A stretch of DNA of 64,000 nt, from assembly GCA_037349105.1 (NCBI GenBank), contig JAYJMM010000123.1, positions 6,262,001 to 6,326,000 on the forward strand. Direction: 5' to 3'. The DNA is from Limnomonas spitsbergensis. Lineage: Eukaryota; Chlorophyta; Chlorophyceae; Chlamydomonadales. Each line of letters opens with the position of its first letter. Position 1 is the stretch's first letter. The notes below the pieces were generated by a model that did not search any database, was not told where the DNA came from, and was given only the letters and a program-made list of their open reading frames with translations. The position numbers were made by a program, and so were the translations under genes. Shown here piece by piece: positions 55,801-60,600 of this stretch.

Positions 55801-57698
55801 TCCCAAAATACTCGATTGGGGTGCTTTTTCTTCGTAACGCCTTTCCTGTGGCTGCTCCCCTCAGGCTCACCGGCTGACACCAAGAAGACAGGGTTGGCAG
55901 GCCAGCCCACTGCCGACAGCGGCACGCGATTCCTTCCGCCTCCTGTAGAGGCTTCCAGGGGCCGGGGAGCTGCGTATGTGGTAGCGGGGCCGTCTGGCTT
56001 GCAGCTGGGACCGCCACGCTTCTCAGGCACATCTCCGGCCCAGCCAGGGCGCCTACTGTCCACCGCGGACTCGAGAATCGCAGGGCTCGCTTCAGAGATG
56101 TCGTCTCCAGGTGACTTCCCATACCCCCCTCTGCCCCCCCTCCCCAGCCTGGGTCATACGACCCACATGTCAAACCCACGTCAAACTCACGCTCATGCTC
56201 TAAACATTGTGAAAGACACCAGCGGGAGATTTTAGTCCTGGCTGGGCATAGGAGGGAAACATCTCTCCGAGGAGTCTTTATGCAGCCATCCACCTCCATC
56301 CCGGCCTGGTTCTCAGAATCTGCATGTTGGCTCTCCATGTCATGACCGACACCAGGGGGAATCAGGTGCATGGCATGTGCATGGCTGTGGAATTGAAACG
56401 CATGGCATGTGCATGGCTGTATAGTTCAAGCGCATGGCATGTGCATGGATGTGGAATTCAAGCGCATGGCATGTGCATGGCTGTAGAATTCAAGCGCATG
56501 GCGTGTGCATGGCTGTATAGTTCAAGCGCATGGCATGTGTATGGATGTGGAATTCAAGCACATAGCGTGTGCGTGGCTGTGGAATTCAAGCGCATGACGT
56601 GTGCATGACTGTGGCGCCAAGAGGTGCGTATGGGACCCCTCACCCAGAGTTGCTAACGGGTGTCATTAAGAGCGCGATCGGAAAACCATGTCAGGACTTA
56701 GTCAGGACTTGAAATGGCACTTCAGTCCTTGGGTTACCAAACCTGAATCTGCCCTGTCCGGAAAACTGTGTTAATCGTTAAACAGTGTTCGTCAGGACTT
56801 GAAAGGGAACTTCAGTCTTTAGGGTGCCGGCATGAATTTGCCTTGTTCACTCAATTTCATATTCAGGTTTCCAATACTTGGGTTCAATACTTGGGAGTAC
56901 CGTTCTTGAATCTGCCCCCGCCACTCAATGCGTGTATTTTCAGGGGGTGTAAACCCTATACCCTAAACCCTTAACCCCCGCCACTCCATGCGTGCATTTT
57001 CAGGTGATGTGGACGCATTGATCACACGACTCCGGCGGAACCTCGACGTGGGGAGCTCCACTGACTCAGGCTTCACCGCCATGTCATCACAGGTGTGAAT
57101 CCGGCAAATATGGTGTGAATGGGGGAACCAAGTGTGAACAGGGGGAAATCAGGTGTAAACAGTCCGGAGCAAGTGTGAATGTATAATCATGTGTGAACAG
57201 GAAACACTAGTGTGAAATATACTTGTCAAGCTAGGCTACTTGTCGCATACCGCCTCCTTTAAACCTAAGCCTTCTCTAGACCCTAAGCCTTGCCAAAATT
57301 TTATCCTCCCTAAAACCTAAAACCTCCCTAAACCCTTCACCCATCCTAAACCCTGACCCCTCCCTAAACCCCAAACCCTCCCTAAACCCTTAACCCTTCC
57401 TAAACCCTGACCCCTCCCTAAATCCCAAACCCTCCCCAAACCCCTAACCCTTCCTAAACCCTGACCCCTCCTTAAACCCCAAACCCTTAAAACCCTCAAC
57501 CCTCCCTTACCTCGGTAAGCCCTCCGTGTCATGTGGCAGGTAGCGCCTTCCTCCCTGGCATGACATGTGCTTGCCATGGAAGGCAACACTACCCCCCCTC
57601 AACGTAAATGGCCCCCTCCTGTCGCTTGGTAGGTGGCGCCTTCCTCCCTGGCTGGCTCCTCTACTGCGGATGGGACACCTTCTGCGGCCTGGCCCTGA
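13482..57698 (+). CDS. TBC1D31: TBC1D31 (WDR67) orthologue, 27 exons over 44 kb
   Basis: Exons joined by phase total 5,787 nt, about 1,928 aa (human about 1,066). Residues 15-380 form a WD40 propeller (GRLWD, YIFNIPQNRY, DCSIRVYDV, IIIWDTK, DGSFHMWTL, VRFINVKAMRL, VLLYDLAAI). Residues 490-790 are a TBC domain in TBC1D31 style (LLDAFGEYPARYRLTIW, LLQLPHN, LVFPFVKLF, WFDRFPHPP, FLYMFVTSYF). I see no IxxDxxR or YxQ catalytic finger, so Rab-GAP activity is doubtful. Residues 786-1250 are coiled coil starting ERERVLEAEEA, matching the human junction; the rest is low complexity. Family role: centriolar satellite/basal body and ciliogenesis. 21 of 26 introns are phase 0. The start is the first ATG after an in-frame stop at 13401. 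Exon 2's donor is the weakest junction. Confidence 0.85.
14511..14582 (+). CDS. TBC1D31: TBC1D31 exon 2 (WD40)
   Basis: TTTCAG|GACTGC; DCSIRVYDVAKG continues the FVAFA of exon 1. The 3' boundary is uncertain: CAA|GTGGAT was used for frame, but a donor about 10 bp downstream is possible. Confidence 0.65.
14621..14845 (+). repeat. 10-bp ATGCATCACC array, about 21 copies (TBC1D31 intron 2)
   Basis: Nearly perfect decamers with a larger internal duplication (the CGCTATGCGTTACCACGCGT variant occurs twice). Encodes His/Ser/Pro-rich frames by chance. Confidence 0.85.
14885..14935 (+). repeat. Decayed copy of TBC1D31 exon 2 3' end
   Basis: CACAAGCAAGTGGATGGGTG repeats the exon 2 end and donor at 14571-14595, on the far side of the 10-bp array. 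Confidence 0.6.
15324..15395 (+). CDS. TBC1D31: TBC1D31 exon 3 (WD40)
   Basis: GTTGCAG|CTGACC to ACCAAG|GTGCGC, 24 codons ending DGIIIWDTK. A decayed copy lies at 15537-15593 with its donor GT changed to AT. Confidence 0.75.
15685..16212 (+). repeat. 33-bp tandem array, 16 copies (intron 3)
   Basis: Unit GGAGGGACCCAGGGACGCAT plus CATGGGGCATATT, very homogeneous. Open in several frames because 33 is divisible by 3. The GGGAC.CCAGGG..GC core is loosely like the exon 3 end GGGACACCAAG|GTGCGC. Confidence 0.9.
16950..17045 (+). CDS. TBC1D31: TBC1D31 exon 4 (WD40)
   Basis: KLQRKRSLGNGPYG follows WDTK directly, as in human WDLDTFQRKRKLN. Donor CTTCCAG|GTAGCT. Confidence 0.75.
17046..17330 (+). repeat. 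Degenerate repeats of exon 4 end/donor
   Basis: Repeated CAGCTTC(C/T)(A/T)GGTA-ACTCC at roughly 55-60 bp spacing, derived from GCCAGCTTCCAG|GTAGCT of exon 4; further copies at 17815-17940 in the next intron. Confidence 0.6.
17370..17663 (+). CDS. TBC1D31: TBC1D31 exon 5 (WD40)
   Basis: 98 codons from DGSFHMWTL to LEFLPDSATVVTLCNDGA; EFLPDS is shared with human. Ends GGAGCG|GTGCGC. Confidence 0.85.
17955..18115 (+). repeat. Two decayed copies of exon 5 3' end
   Basis: CTGGAGTTACCGCCTGACTC with following ACATTGCGCAAC, and CTTGAGTTCCAGCCCGAATC, match exon 5's CTCGAGTTCCTGCCTGACTC. Confidence 0.65.
18270..19112 (+). repeat. 26-bp tandem array, about 32 copies (intron 5)
   Basis: Unit ACCCTCAGGTGTCAGTTTGT plus TTATAA. 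Each unit contains CAG|GTGT, a donor-like string, and ACCCTCAGG, an acceptor-like string. Not obviously derived from the adjacent exons. Confidence 0.9.
19310..19362 (+). repeat. Decayed copy of exon 6 acceptor and start
   Basis: CGCAGGTCCGGTTCCTTGAT ... GTGCCTCACGAGGTGCC parallels CGCAGGTCCGTTTCATCAAC ... GCGCCTCACGGCCGAGGTGCC. Confidence 0.7.
19422..19550 (+). CDS. TBC1D31: TBC1D31 exon 6 (WD40)
   Basis: VRFINVKAMRL ... KRGNHLALVADGQ; human has MRFINMQTCKLL. Acceptor GTCGCAG, donor GGTCAG|GTGGGA. Confidence 0.85.
19630..20130 (+). repeat. Intron 6 repeats, including four copies of the exon 6 donor junction
   Basis: Units of about 77 bp contain TTGGTGGCAGATGGGCAGGT, matching exon 6's CTGGTGGCAGACGGTCAG|GT, at about 19867, 19942, 20020 and 20096. 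Preceded by a 58-bp repeat starting GAGGCTCTCACGCCATGTGC. Confidence 0.75.
20335..20495 (+). repeat. Two decayed copies of exon 7 acceptor and start
   Basis: GGTGCTCATTAGCTTGATCT and CAGGTGCTCATACAGGATCT precede the true CAG|GTGCTCTTATATGATCT at 20558-20576. Confidence 0.7.
20561..20710 (+). CDS. TBC1D31: TBC1D31 exon 7 (end of propeller, linker)
   Basis: VLLYDLAAIRRQAPEP ... ending GAE|GTGGGG, 50 codons. Confidence 0.8.
20990..21025 (+). repeat. Decayed copy of exon 8 start
   Basis: GGGCGATGATTCGGAAGGCT matches exon 8's GGCGACGACTCGGATGGCC. Confidence 0.6.
21120..21541 (+). CDS. TBC1D31: TBC1D31 exon 8 (linker, start of TBC domain)
   Basis: About 110 residues of Pro/Ala/Gly-rich linker, then PRMRALLDAFGEYPARYRL. 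Ends ATCTG|GTGCGC (phase 2), splitting the Trp codon. Confidence 0.85.
21944..23940 (+). repeat. Intron 8 array carrying the exon 9 acceptor junction
   Basis: Units of about 35-75 bp contain CTGTCATGC(A/C)GGACGCGG followed by (C/A)TCC. This is the exon 9 junction CTGTCCTGCAG|GGCGCGGCTCC embedded in CCCTGAACCATCAAC spacer. In many units, especially after 22.8 kb, CAG is CCG. The array ends exactly at the functional acceptor (23940). Homogeneous frames on both strands are repeat artefacts. Confidence 0.8.
23941..24116 (+). CDS. TBC1D31: TBC1D31 exon 9 (TBC domain)
   Basis: CCTGCAG|GGCGCG; RLLQLPHNALAHQALVNKGL ... LLANWCPLF; human SLLQLPENHTAF...IDKGTH. Donor TTTG|GTGAGT, phase 1. Both ends of this exon are copied into large flanking arrays. 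Confidence 0.85.
24082..26044 (+). repeat. 90-bp array carrying the exon 9 donor junction, about 21 copies
   Basis: Unit contains CAATGGTGCCCTCTNTTTGG followed by (C/T)(G/T)AGTCGGTATC, i.e. the last ~30 nt of exon 9, its donor and about 55 nt of intron. The first unit is the functional junction itself. GT has become GC (GGCGAG) in most units; the last unit (near 26007) again has GGTGAG. The stop-free minus frame of 530 codons is a by-product of the 90-bp period. Confidence 0.9.
26050..26340 (+). repeat. Older, more diverged copies of exon 9 3' end
   Basis: CAGGCACTGTCGTTGCTGGT (26056), CAGACGCTGTCGCTGCC (26209) and GCTGGTGCCCTCTGTAGTGG (about 26321) resemble exon 9's GCGCTGTCGCTGCTGG ... TGGTGCCCTCTG. 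Confidence 0.55.
26683..26867 (+). CDS. TBC1D31: TBC1D31 exon 10 (TBC domain)
   Basis: CCTGTAG acceptor; VPSLVFPFVKLF ... SWAHGWFDRFPHPPVGLL; human LPLLAFPFVKLF ... WFEYFPNPP. Donor ATGCAG|GTGAGG. Confidence 0.85.
26921..27070 (+). repeat. Two decayed copies of exon 10 3' end and donor
   Basis: GGGTGGTTTGACCACATCTT ... GAAGCAGGTGAGG and CTGGCCTGCTTGCTGGGATG, then CAGGTGAGG. Confidence 0.75.
27355..27850 (+). repeat. Telomere-like ~26-bp repeats in intron 10
   Basis: AACCCTACATACTCAACCCT plus AACCCCA units, about 18 copies, running up to the exon 11 polypyrimidine tract. Confidence 0.8.
27865..27999 (+). CDS. TBC1D31: TBC1D31 exon 11 (TBC domain)
   Basis: DLLQYHDPELLGHL ... ALPKQGWLK; human FHDKELLQHF ... 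LTREEWLK. 45 codons, phase 0. Confidence 0.8.
28078..28168 (+). repeat. Decayed copy of exon 11 3' half
   Basis: GATGCGCTGCCCAAGCAGGG-like sequence and GAAGGTG repeat exon 11, with a TAG where exon 11 has TGG, so it cannot serve as an exon in that frame. Confidence 0.8.
28222..28305 (+). repeat. Near-intact copy of exon 12 start
   Basis: TCCATTGCTTCACCCGCAGC ... TACATGTTCGTGACGTCCTA reads HCFTRSPDFLYMFVTSYF in frame. It ends in C-rich intron instead of the exon 12 continuation. Might be spliced by mistake. Confidence 0.75.
28342..28468 (+). CDS. TBC1D31: TBC1D31 exon 12 (TBC domain)
   Basis: VWDHCFTRGPDFLYMFVTSY; human LFDNIFSNHPSFLLMTVVAY. Donor AGCAG|GTGCAA, phase 1. Confidence 0.8.
28470..28575 (+). 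repeat. Two copies of exon 12 3' end and donor
   Basis: TTTCTTAGCAGGTGCATGGC and GCAGAAACTGGGCACCTTCT, then TAGTAGGTGC follow the true TTCTTAGCAG|GTGCAAGG. Confidence 0.75.
28980..29400 (+). repeat. Three to four decayed copies of exon 13 start
   Basis: Best copy is 29334-29397 (GCATCCCGTCAGTGGATGTT, GCGTGCATCGTCCGCG). Weaker ones are at about 29245-29292 and 29105-29145, possibly 28990-29025. Divergence increases with distance from exon 13. Confidence 0.7.
29491..29663 (+). CDS. TBC1D31: TBC1D31 exon 13 (end of TBC domain)
   Basis: PSVDVACIVRDALALRASTP ... YTDYPAGAVQLFTQ; donor CACACAG|GTGACTGCG. The donor motif is the first 12 nt of the 51-bp unit filling the next intron. Confidence 0.85.
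29664..41790 (+). repeat. 12-kb array of a 51-bp G-rich unit, about 235 copies (intron 13)
   Basis: Unit GTGACTGCGGGGATGTGGAA, CTGGGTGTCGTGTGGGTAGG, GGCGGGGGGGG, with variants (GGGGTGT/GGGATGT, CTGG/CTAGG, GGGAGG/GGGGAGG). It begins with the donor motif of exon 13, GTGACTGCGGGG. Since 51 is 17 codons, long frames appear on both strands (up to 1,012 codons minus), all repetitive. A landmark variant unit (TGGTACTGTGGTATGGGTAG) recurs near 29765, 31195, 32158, 33430, 34500, 38424, 40458, 41577 and 41675. Confidence 0.95.
41790..43095 (+). other. Rest of intron 13
   Basis: Diverged G-rich units to about 41950, then ordinary intron with CAGCTACA/TTCAGCTA strings (42650-42830; antisense to the GTAGCTGA core) and CCCTAAACCCTAAACCCC with two ACCCTTTAACTGTGAGG repeats (42890-43025). 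No exon seen. Confidence 0.5.
43096..43191 (+). CDS. TBC1D31: TBC1D31 exon 14 (coiled coil start)
   Basis: CCTAG|GAGCGT; ERERVLEAEEALARRRR; joins FTQ|ERER exactly as human YQTQERERIRN. 32 codons, phase 0. Confidence 0.85.
43623..43763 (+). CDS. TBC1D31: TBC1D31 exon 15 (coiled coil)
   Basis: AASLEQERSQLNAVEGERRA ... DDRAKEQRLKQ|GTGAGA. Two decayed copies of its start lie upstream (43325-43378, 43474-43520) and three of its end downstream (to 44130). Confidence 0.8.
43764..44625 (+). repeat. Intron 15: three exon 15 end copies, then purine-rich tract
   Basis: GACCGAGCTNAGGAGCAGAA with GCTTAAGCAGGT at about 43860, 43970 and 44098; then GGGAGGGAGAGAAAGAGGGG units to 44600. Confidence 0.75.
44927..45061 (+). 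CDS. TBC1D31: TBC1D31 exon 16 (coiled coil)
   Basis: VVLAESAYQNSLAVMRSEWQ ... KQEVMTYQVKSKE|GTGCGT, 45 codons. Four or five decayed copies of its 3' half follow within 600 bp. Confidence 0.8.
45062..45650 (+). repeat. Intron 16: four to five copies of exon 16 3' half with donor
   Basis: Copies at about 45112-45198 (nearly identical, TAG in place of TAC region), 45255-45335, 45390-45416, 45465-45553 and 45583-45640, each carrying AAGGAGGTGCGT-like donor context where complete. Confidence 0.8.
45878..45982 (+). CDS. TBC1D31: TBC1D31 exon 17 (coiled coil)
   Basis: GCTGCAG|GAGGAG; EEEAIRVLEFRARQRMREL ... KLRDE|GTGAGG, 35 codons. Confidence 0.8.
46060..46425 (+). repeat. Intron 17: exon 17 copy and TGCAACGTTTGAATGCCCC repeats
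   Basis: GCGCAGGAGATGGTGCGGTC at 46076 copies the exon 17 end; then about eight degenerate units of GCAACGTTTGAATGCCCCTC. Confidence 0.65.
46432..46641 (+). CDS. TBC1D31: TBC1D31 exon 18 (coiled coil)
   Basis: CTCACAG|GTGGAT; VDARLAELQAKQVQRSRAW ... VEDQLLK|GTGAGG, 70 codons. Confidence 0.8.
47175..47354 (+). CDS. TBC1D31: TBC1D31 exon 19 (coiled coil)
   Basis: CCGCAG|GCCGAG; AEAERHLRHLAEDQSALT ... ETEQRRREQ|GTGTGA, 60 codons. Decayed 3'-end copies at about 47400-47455 and 47493-47520. Confidence 0.8.
47660..49650 (+). mobile_element. 5'-truncated LINE (non-LTR retrotransposon) in intron 19
   Basis: A low-GC block (about 40%) between GC-rich exons. Plus frame 47679-49391 encodes the reverse transcriptase from motif 2 onward (AAFIDFRKAYDCIDRDLLW, GVKQGDPLSPLLFGLFI, LLYADDLVLF with the YADD active site), a thumb-like region, and a C-terminal Cys-rich CRCCNLKC...YCPF knuckle. 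No endonuclease domain remains; the start is truncated, typical of target-primed insertion. One in-frame TAG at 48951-48953 interrupts it. L1-like by motif style (inference). The 3' end is not sharply visible; no poly(A) tail or target duplication was identified. Confidence 0.85.
47679..49391 (+). pseudogene. LINE ORF2 remnant, reverse transcriptase, one in-frame stop
   Basis: 424 codons to TAG at 48951, then the same frame continues from WFQIKRDV to TAA at 49389-49391 (about 570 codons in total). No frameshift seen, so the copy is fairly young. Confidence 0.8.
49745..50075 (+). repeat. Degenerate CTTCACACTTGCTGCACACC repeats
   Basis: About 12 units of CTTCACACxxxCTGCxCAxCCC upstream of exon 20. 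Similar CCTTCACACTGCTCACACC repeats precede exon 22 (51415-51890). Confidence 0.7.
50205..50282 (+). CDS. TBC1D31: TBC1D31 exon 20 (coiled coil)
   Basis: GTGCAG|GTGTTG; VLAIERAALEASLELSRRQL ... ESK|GTAGGC, 26 codons. One upstream and four downstream decayed copies. Confidence 0.75.
50283..50600 (+). repeat. Four copies of exon 20 3' end and donor
   Basis: GACTCAGAGTCCTAGGTAGG and variants at about 50385, 50445, 50503 and 50548, against the true GACTCAGAGTCCAAG|GTAGG. Confidence 0.8.
50650..50720 (+). repeat. Decayed copy of exon 21 start
   Basis: CAGATCCATTTGATGAATAG then TTGGAGCGCCGATGTGTGAT parallels exon 21's CAGATCCATCTTGTCAATAG ... TGGAGCGCCGGCGTATCAT. Confidence 0.75.
50944..51075 (+). 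CDS. TBC1D31: TBC1D31 exon 21 (coiled coil)
   Basis: TATCAG|ATCCAT is the acceptor that keeps phase 0; ALLERRRIMERHNLEEEGEAR ... GVQ|GTGAGA. A decayed copy of its start lies near 50655-50715. Confidence 0.7.
51076..51890 (+). repeat. Intron 21: exon 21 end copy, purine tract, exon 22 start copy
   Basis: GAGGAGCAGAGGGGTGCAGG (51158) copies the exon 21 end; G-rich tract to 51310; GAGGCCCAGCTGGACTATTT with following CGACGGGTCAGCAGC (51667-51705) copies exon 22; CTTCACACTGCTCACACC repeats fill the rest. Confidence 0.7.
51900..52205 (+). CDS. TBC1D31: TBC1D31 exon 22 (coiled coil, Gly-rich insert)
   Basis: CCCTCAG|CTTGAC; LDFELRVREAEAEAQLDYAR, a Gly/Ala-rich stretch, then helical ELRRRHQEAVAAMARERDAK|GTGGGT. 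102 codons. An upstream copy lies at 51655-51730. Confidence 0.75.
52206..52833 (+). repeat. Intron 22: purine-rich units with exon 22 end copies
   Basis: GGGAGAGGGATGTCAAAGTG (52316), then GGAGTAGAGGGATGCTAAGG (52626) resemble the exon 22 end GAGAGGGATGCCAAA|GTGGGT. Confidence 0.65.
52834..52965 (+). CDS. TBC1D31: TBC1D31 exon 23
   Basis: TCTGCAG|TTGGCT; LAELDRQLQVQVAENRTQLT ... QEPT|GTGGGA, 44 codons; end of the coiled-coil region. Confidence 0.7.
52966..53380 (+). other. Intron 23
   Basis: T-rich intron with a weak internal duplication around CCACTGGGGG and CCTTTTGCTGT/CCCTTTGCTGT before the exon 24 acceptor. No coding signal. Confidence 0.4.
53381..54896 (+). CDS. TBC1D31: TBC1D31 exon 24 (large low-complexity exon)
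   Basis: CGAACAG|GAGATT; EIDVLKAMMRLRRETGG, then about 490 residues of Ser/Ala/Gly. Contains a duplicated EETPxxRRxARxER motif, three ~16-residue repeats of the type GDAxxAARAGSGS, and a polyGln run near 54636-54670. Ends GAGAA|GTGAGT, phase 1. Stop-free for 1.5 kb with good codon bias. Confidence 0.75.
55093..55333 (+). repeat. ~120-bp tandem duplication in intron 24
   Basis: AAATACCTAGGTTGGCCACA ... GGATGTTTC ... TATGTTGGATGCAC ... GATGCTAGGGTGCC occurs twice with about 85% identity by eye. Confidence 0.75.
55655..55720 (+). repeat. Dispersed GTAGCTGAATTGTAGCTAA element
   Basis: Preceded by GGCCGTGAT, as in the copies near 10.96 and 12.41 kb, but here in intron 24 of a different gene. Confidence 0.55.
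55865..56110 (+). CDS. TBC1D31: TBC1D31 exon 25
   Basis: CCTCAG|GCTCAC; PADTKKTGLAGQPTADSGTR ... GLASEMSSP|GTGACT; phase 1 on both sides. Confidence 0.65.
56364..56612 (+). repeat. ~31-bp tandem array, eight copies (intron 25)
   Basis: Unit GCATGGCATGTGCATGGCTG plus TGGAATTCAAGC with TATAGTTC variants. Confidence 0.85.
57004..57092 (+). CDS. TBC1D31: TBC1D31 exon 26
   Basis: TTTTCAG|GTGATG; DVDALITRLRRNLDVGSSTD ... MSSQ|GTGTGA, ends phase 0. A decayed acceptor copy lies about 65 bp upstream. Confidence 0.65.
57093..57520 (+). repeat. Intron 26: GTGTGAA repeats then CCCTAAACCC repeats
   Basis: Repeated CAGGTGTGAA/CAAGTGTGAA strings echo the exon 26 donor CACAG|GTGTGAAT; from 57255 a degenerate CCTAAACCCTGACCCCTCC array of about 60-bp units. 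Confidence 0.65.
57633..57698 (+). CDS. TBC1D31: TBC1D31 terminal exon 27
   Basis: TTGGTAG|GTGGCG; VAPSSLAGSSTADGTPSAAW and P, then TGA at 57696-57698. A decayed copy of its acceptor and start lies at about 57535-57562. A TGTAA motif follows 179 bp downstream. Confidence 0.5.
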   Translation: MAPSSLAGSSTADGTPSAAWP

Positions 57699-60600
57699 TC
57701 CACGCACGGGACCCACCCGGGCGCTCAAGACGATTGGCAGCAAGCACGACCTAGTCATGGCAGCAAGCATGACCTGCAGGATGGCAAAATGGTGTGCATG
57801 GTATCACTTGCCTGGCACCCATGTGGCCGAGCCTTTGCAGCATGGCCCAGATGTGAAGTTAAGTTTTGTGAAGAGGTGTAATGCCATTGTCATGCCTGGC
57901 ACCTGGTCCTGGATAATGTTTGGATGGCGAGCATGGGCCCATGCATGGGTTGGACCTTGGGGGCGTTTGGATAGCGAGCACCAAGGCGTGCGTGACACTC
58001 ACTCGGGCACTAAGGTACAAAGTTTGCCACAAGCATGGGCTAAAGGTTTCCTGCGTGACCTGAACTAGAGGAACGATTGGGACTCTCTTAAGATTTGACA
58101 TCTACCAGAAATGTCTTCAGATCTCGGATCTATCGGGAATTTTATCAGATCTCAGACCTACCAGGCGTTTCATCAGATTTCAGGTCCACCTGATGACCTG
58201 AAACATTGTCAGGTTTCAGGCCAATCAGAGACATTTGTGAATAGACGATGCGTAAACGTTGCATTACAAAATGTGCAGCAAGTCTGACCCAACATGACGC
58301 GATTACATTGACTGTTGATCCTTGTGTTGGTGGTTTAACTGGTTAGCCTCAGTCGTTATCCTAAGGCACACTCAGGGTCGCCCTATGCTACCACGCATCA
58401 GTGTCCGCTCTACTGCAGGCTTGCCAATGCGACTTGCTCTGTCTCCTCGCTCATGTCTCTGGGTCAGATTGTGAATTGTGGTTCCTCAGGCTCTTGTTCA
58501 TGTAGTCCATATAGCGCTTTATAAGACCAAAGACATGCTTAAAGACACATGGCCAACAACGTCAATTGAAGGTTCAGTACAGTGCGGGGGAAACTCTCTC
58601 AGGATCGCATGTCATGTTAAGATGGGCTATACAGTGCACATGCTCAAACCTATCCGTGATATGAGCCATCCATTGCCAACTTTCCAAAGTGCTGAATTCA
58701 AGTGTTTCACGTCCATGGGGCTCAAGGAGGCATATTTCGTATTCAAACAGATGCATGTCATTTACCGAACATGAGGCTTCAAGAAGGCCTCTAGGAATCC
58801 TCAGGGACATGGATAATCTAAAATGTCTTGAATTTATATCGTCCATTGAGGGATGAAACCCGAGGTTGAGGGATCGCACCCACCACACGAAATTTTCCCT
58901 CCCCCTGTCTAAGTCGCCGTGTTTCTGCCCTCCTCACATATGACTGTATGACAATACAGGAATTAGGATTGCCCGCAGACAGGGGTGGGTGGCCTTGGCT
59001 CTAGTGGAACTAGTTGATTTTTTTTGAAGCCTAGTCTCTTCAAGGGCAGGGGATCTAGTTGCCACACCTTTTCGTTGCTGTTGTTTGGAGGGTGAGCTTG
59101 CTTTCCTTTCCTCTTGTGCCTTCTCCCTTGACCTTCCGTTTTGGGCCAACTTAGCCGAGTTCTATTTGAGCAAGGCCCATCGGTGTAACGTCCTTAAAAT
59201 AGGAGGGTGGCTTGAATGCACCATGGTCCTAGCTGTGCATGAAAGCTGAATTGAGCTTACTCATTCCCACCAGCTCTCTGCGCCCGAGCGTTCAGCAGGG
59301 CCCAGCGGGTATACACCGTTCCAGGTACCGTCCAATGGGCGCTGAGACGTCTTATGGGAATTGCAACAGGCAGCCAGGGCATTTTGATGTTACAGGTGTG
59401 CAATGAAGTCGGCATGATTCGAAAACAGCAAATACGCACAGCCGCGGACAAGAGGAAGGCAAGGTCGAAGTTACGTTTGCACGATTCGTAACTCCCCAAC
59501 CGCCACCATTGAGGTCATCCATCTGGCAATAATTTAAGACTTGGTGGAATAAGAGCTGGAGTGGCAGGAGGCACCACATCACCTCTCATCTAGCGGCAGC
59601 TCCCGGCAGTTCTAACAAAGACACAGCCAGGGGTTGCGGCGTATCATATCACTTTCCCAACCCCACCAACAAAGTCGATGCTCTGAAGCTCCCATCGGTA
59701 ACGGAAATACCCCCACGAACAATAAACAGCATTTTTGTATGTTAGGTTTGGCAAAGAAGGCCGTGAGACGGGCCTTAATCACTGTTTTTCGATGCATTGA
59801 GGATTGAACGGCACCGGAGCAGGCATGGGTGGCTGCCTTATGCCTCTATCACCTACTGGCAGCCAACACCCCACAGCTTTTACCCCATCTTATCAGATCC
59901 AAGTTTAAACACAAGTAGCACTCTCTGCCTTCGCTACGAGAAGGATCTAAAAGAGGCGGGGAGGGGCAATCAAGGAAAAAGTATGAAGAAAGTACGCATG
60001 CAGTGGGGCGTTGTGGCATTAACTACATAAGACATACAAAAAAACAGCCCCGAAGAGAGTCATTAGAAAGCATGAAGGCTCGATGGGGAGACTGGGCTTA
60101 GGCCTAAACCCAATATGGCTTCAATAGGAAGAGTCCTCTAAGATAGTTATACAAAGTTACAGAGCAGCACATGGGGCGATGCCAGCTGGCAGGGTATGGG
60201 AGGGCACTGATGGGTACTAGGGTACGGCAGACAGGCCCCCCTGCCACCCTCCCGCATTCAGCAGGAACAGGTGAACTAAGACAGGCCATGTCTAGTCAGA
60301 AGCTGAGCTTAGAACTTAGCGATGATGATCATTGTGTGTACAGCCGGCCAGCTCCCAACCAGCTTCCAGTCACAGCCCGTCAAGGTTAGTGTAATCCTGG
60401 ACCATCACAGACCCAGCGGGGCCTGCCCTCCTTCCCTCTTGTACAACTACCACAAAGCCATGCTCAGCTACCAACACTCCATGCTCAGCTGCCACAACGC
60501 CATGCTCAGCTACCACGACTCCATGCTCAGCTACCACACCGCCACGTTAAGCTAGCTCGGCGCCAGGCTCAGCTGTCATGACTCTGTATTAAGCCAGGAC

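Noticed and set aside
57565..58068. 167-codon plus frame after exon 27
   Set aside because: Out of frame with the TBC1D31 ending, atypical composition, and overlaps duplicated non-coding strings.
58478..58888. Short frames on both strands (98 and 104 codons)
   Set aside because: No splice context, no family resemblance; low-GC intergenic sequence.
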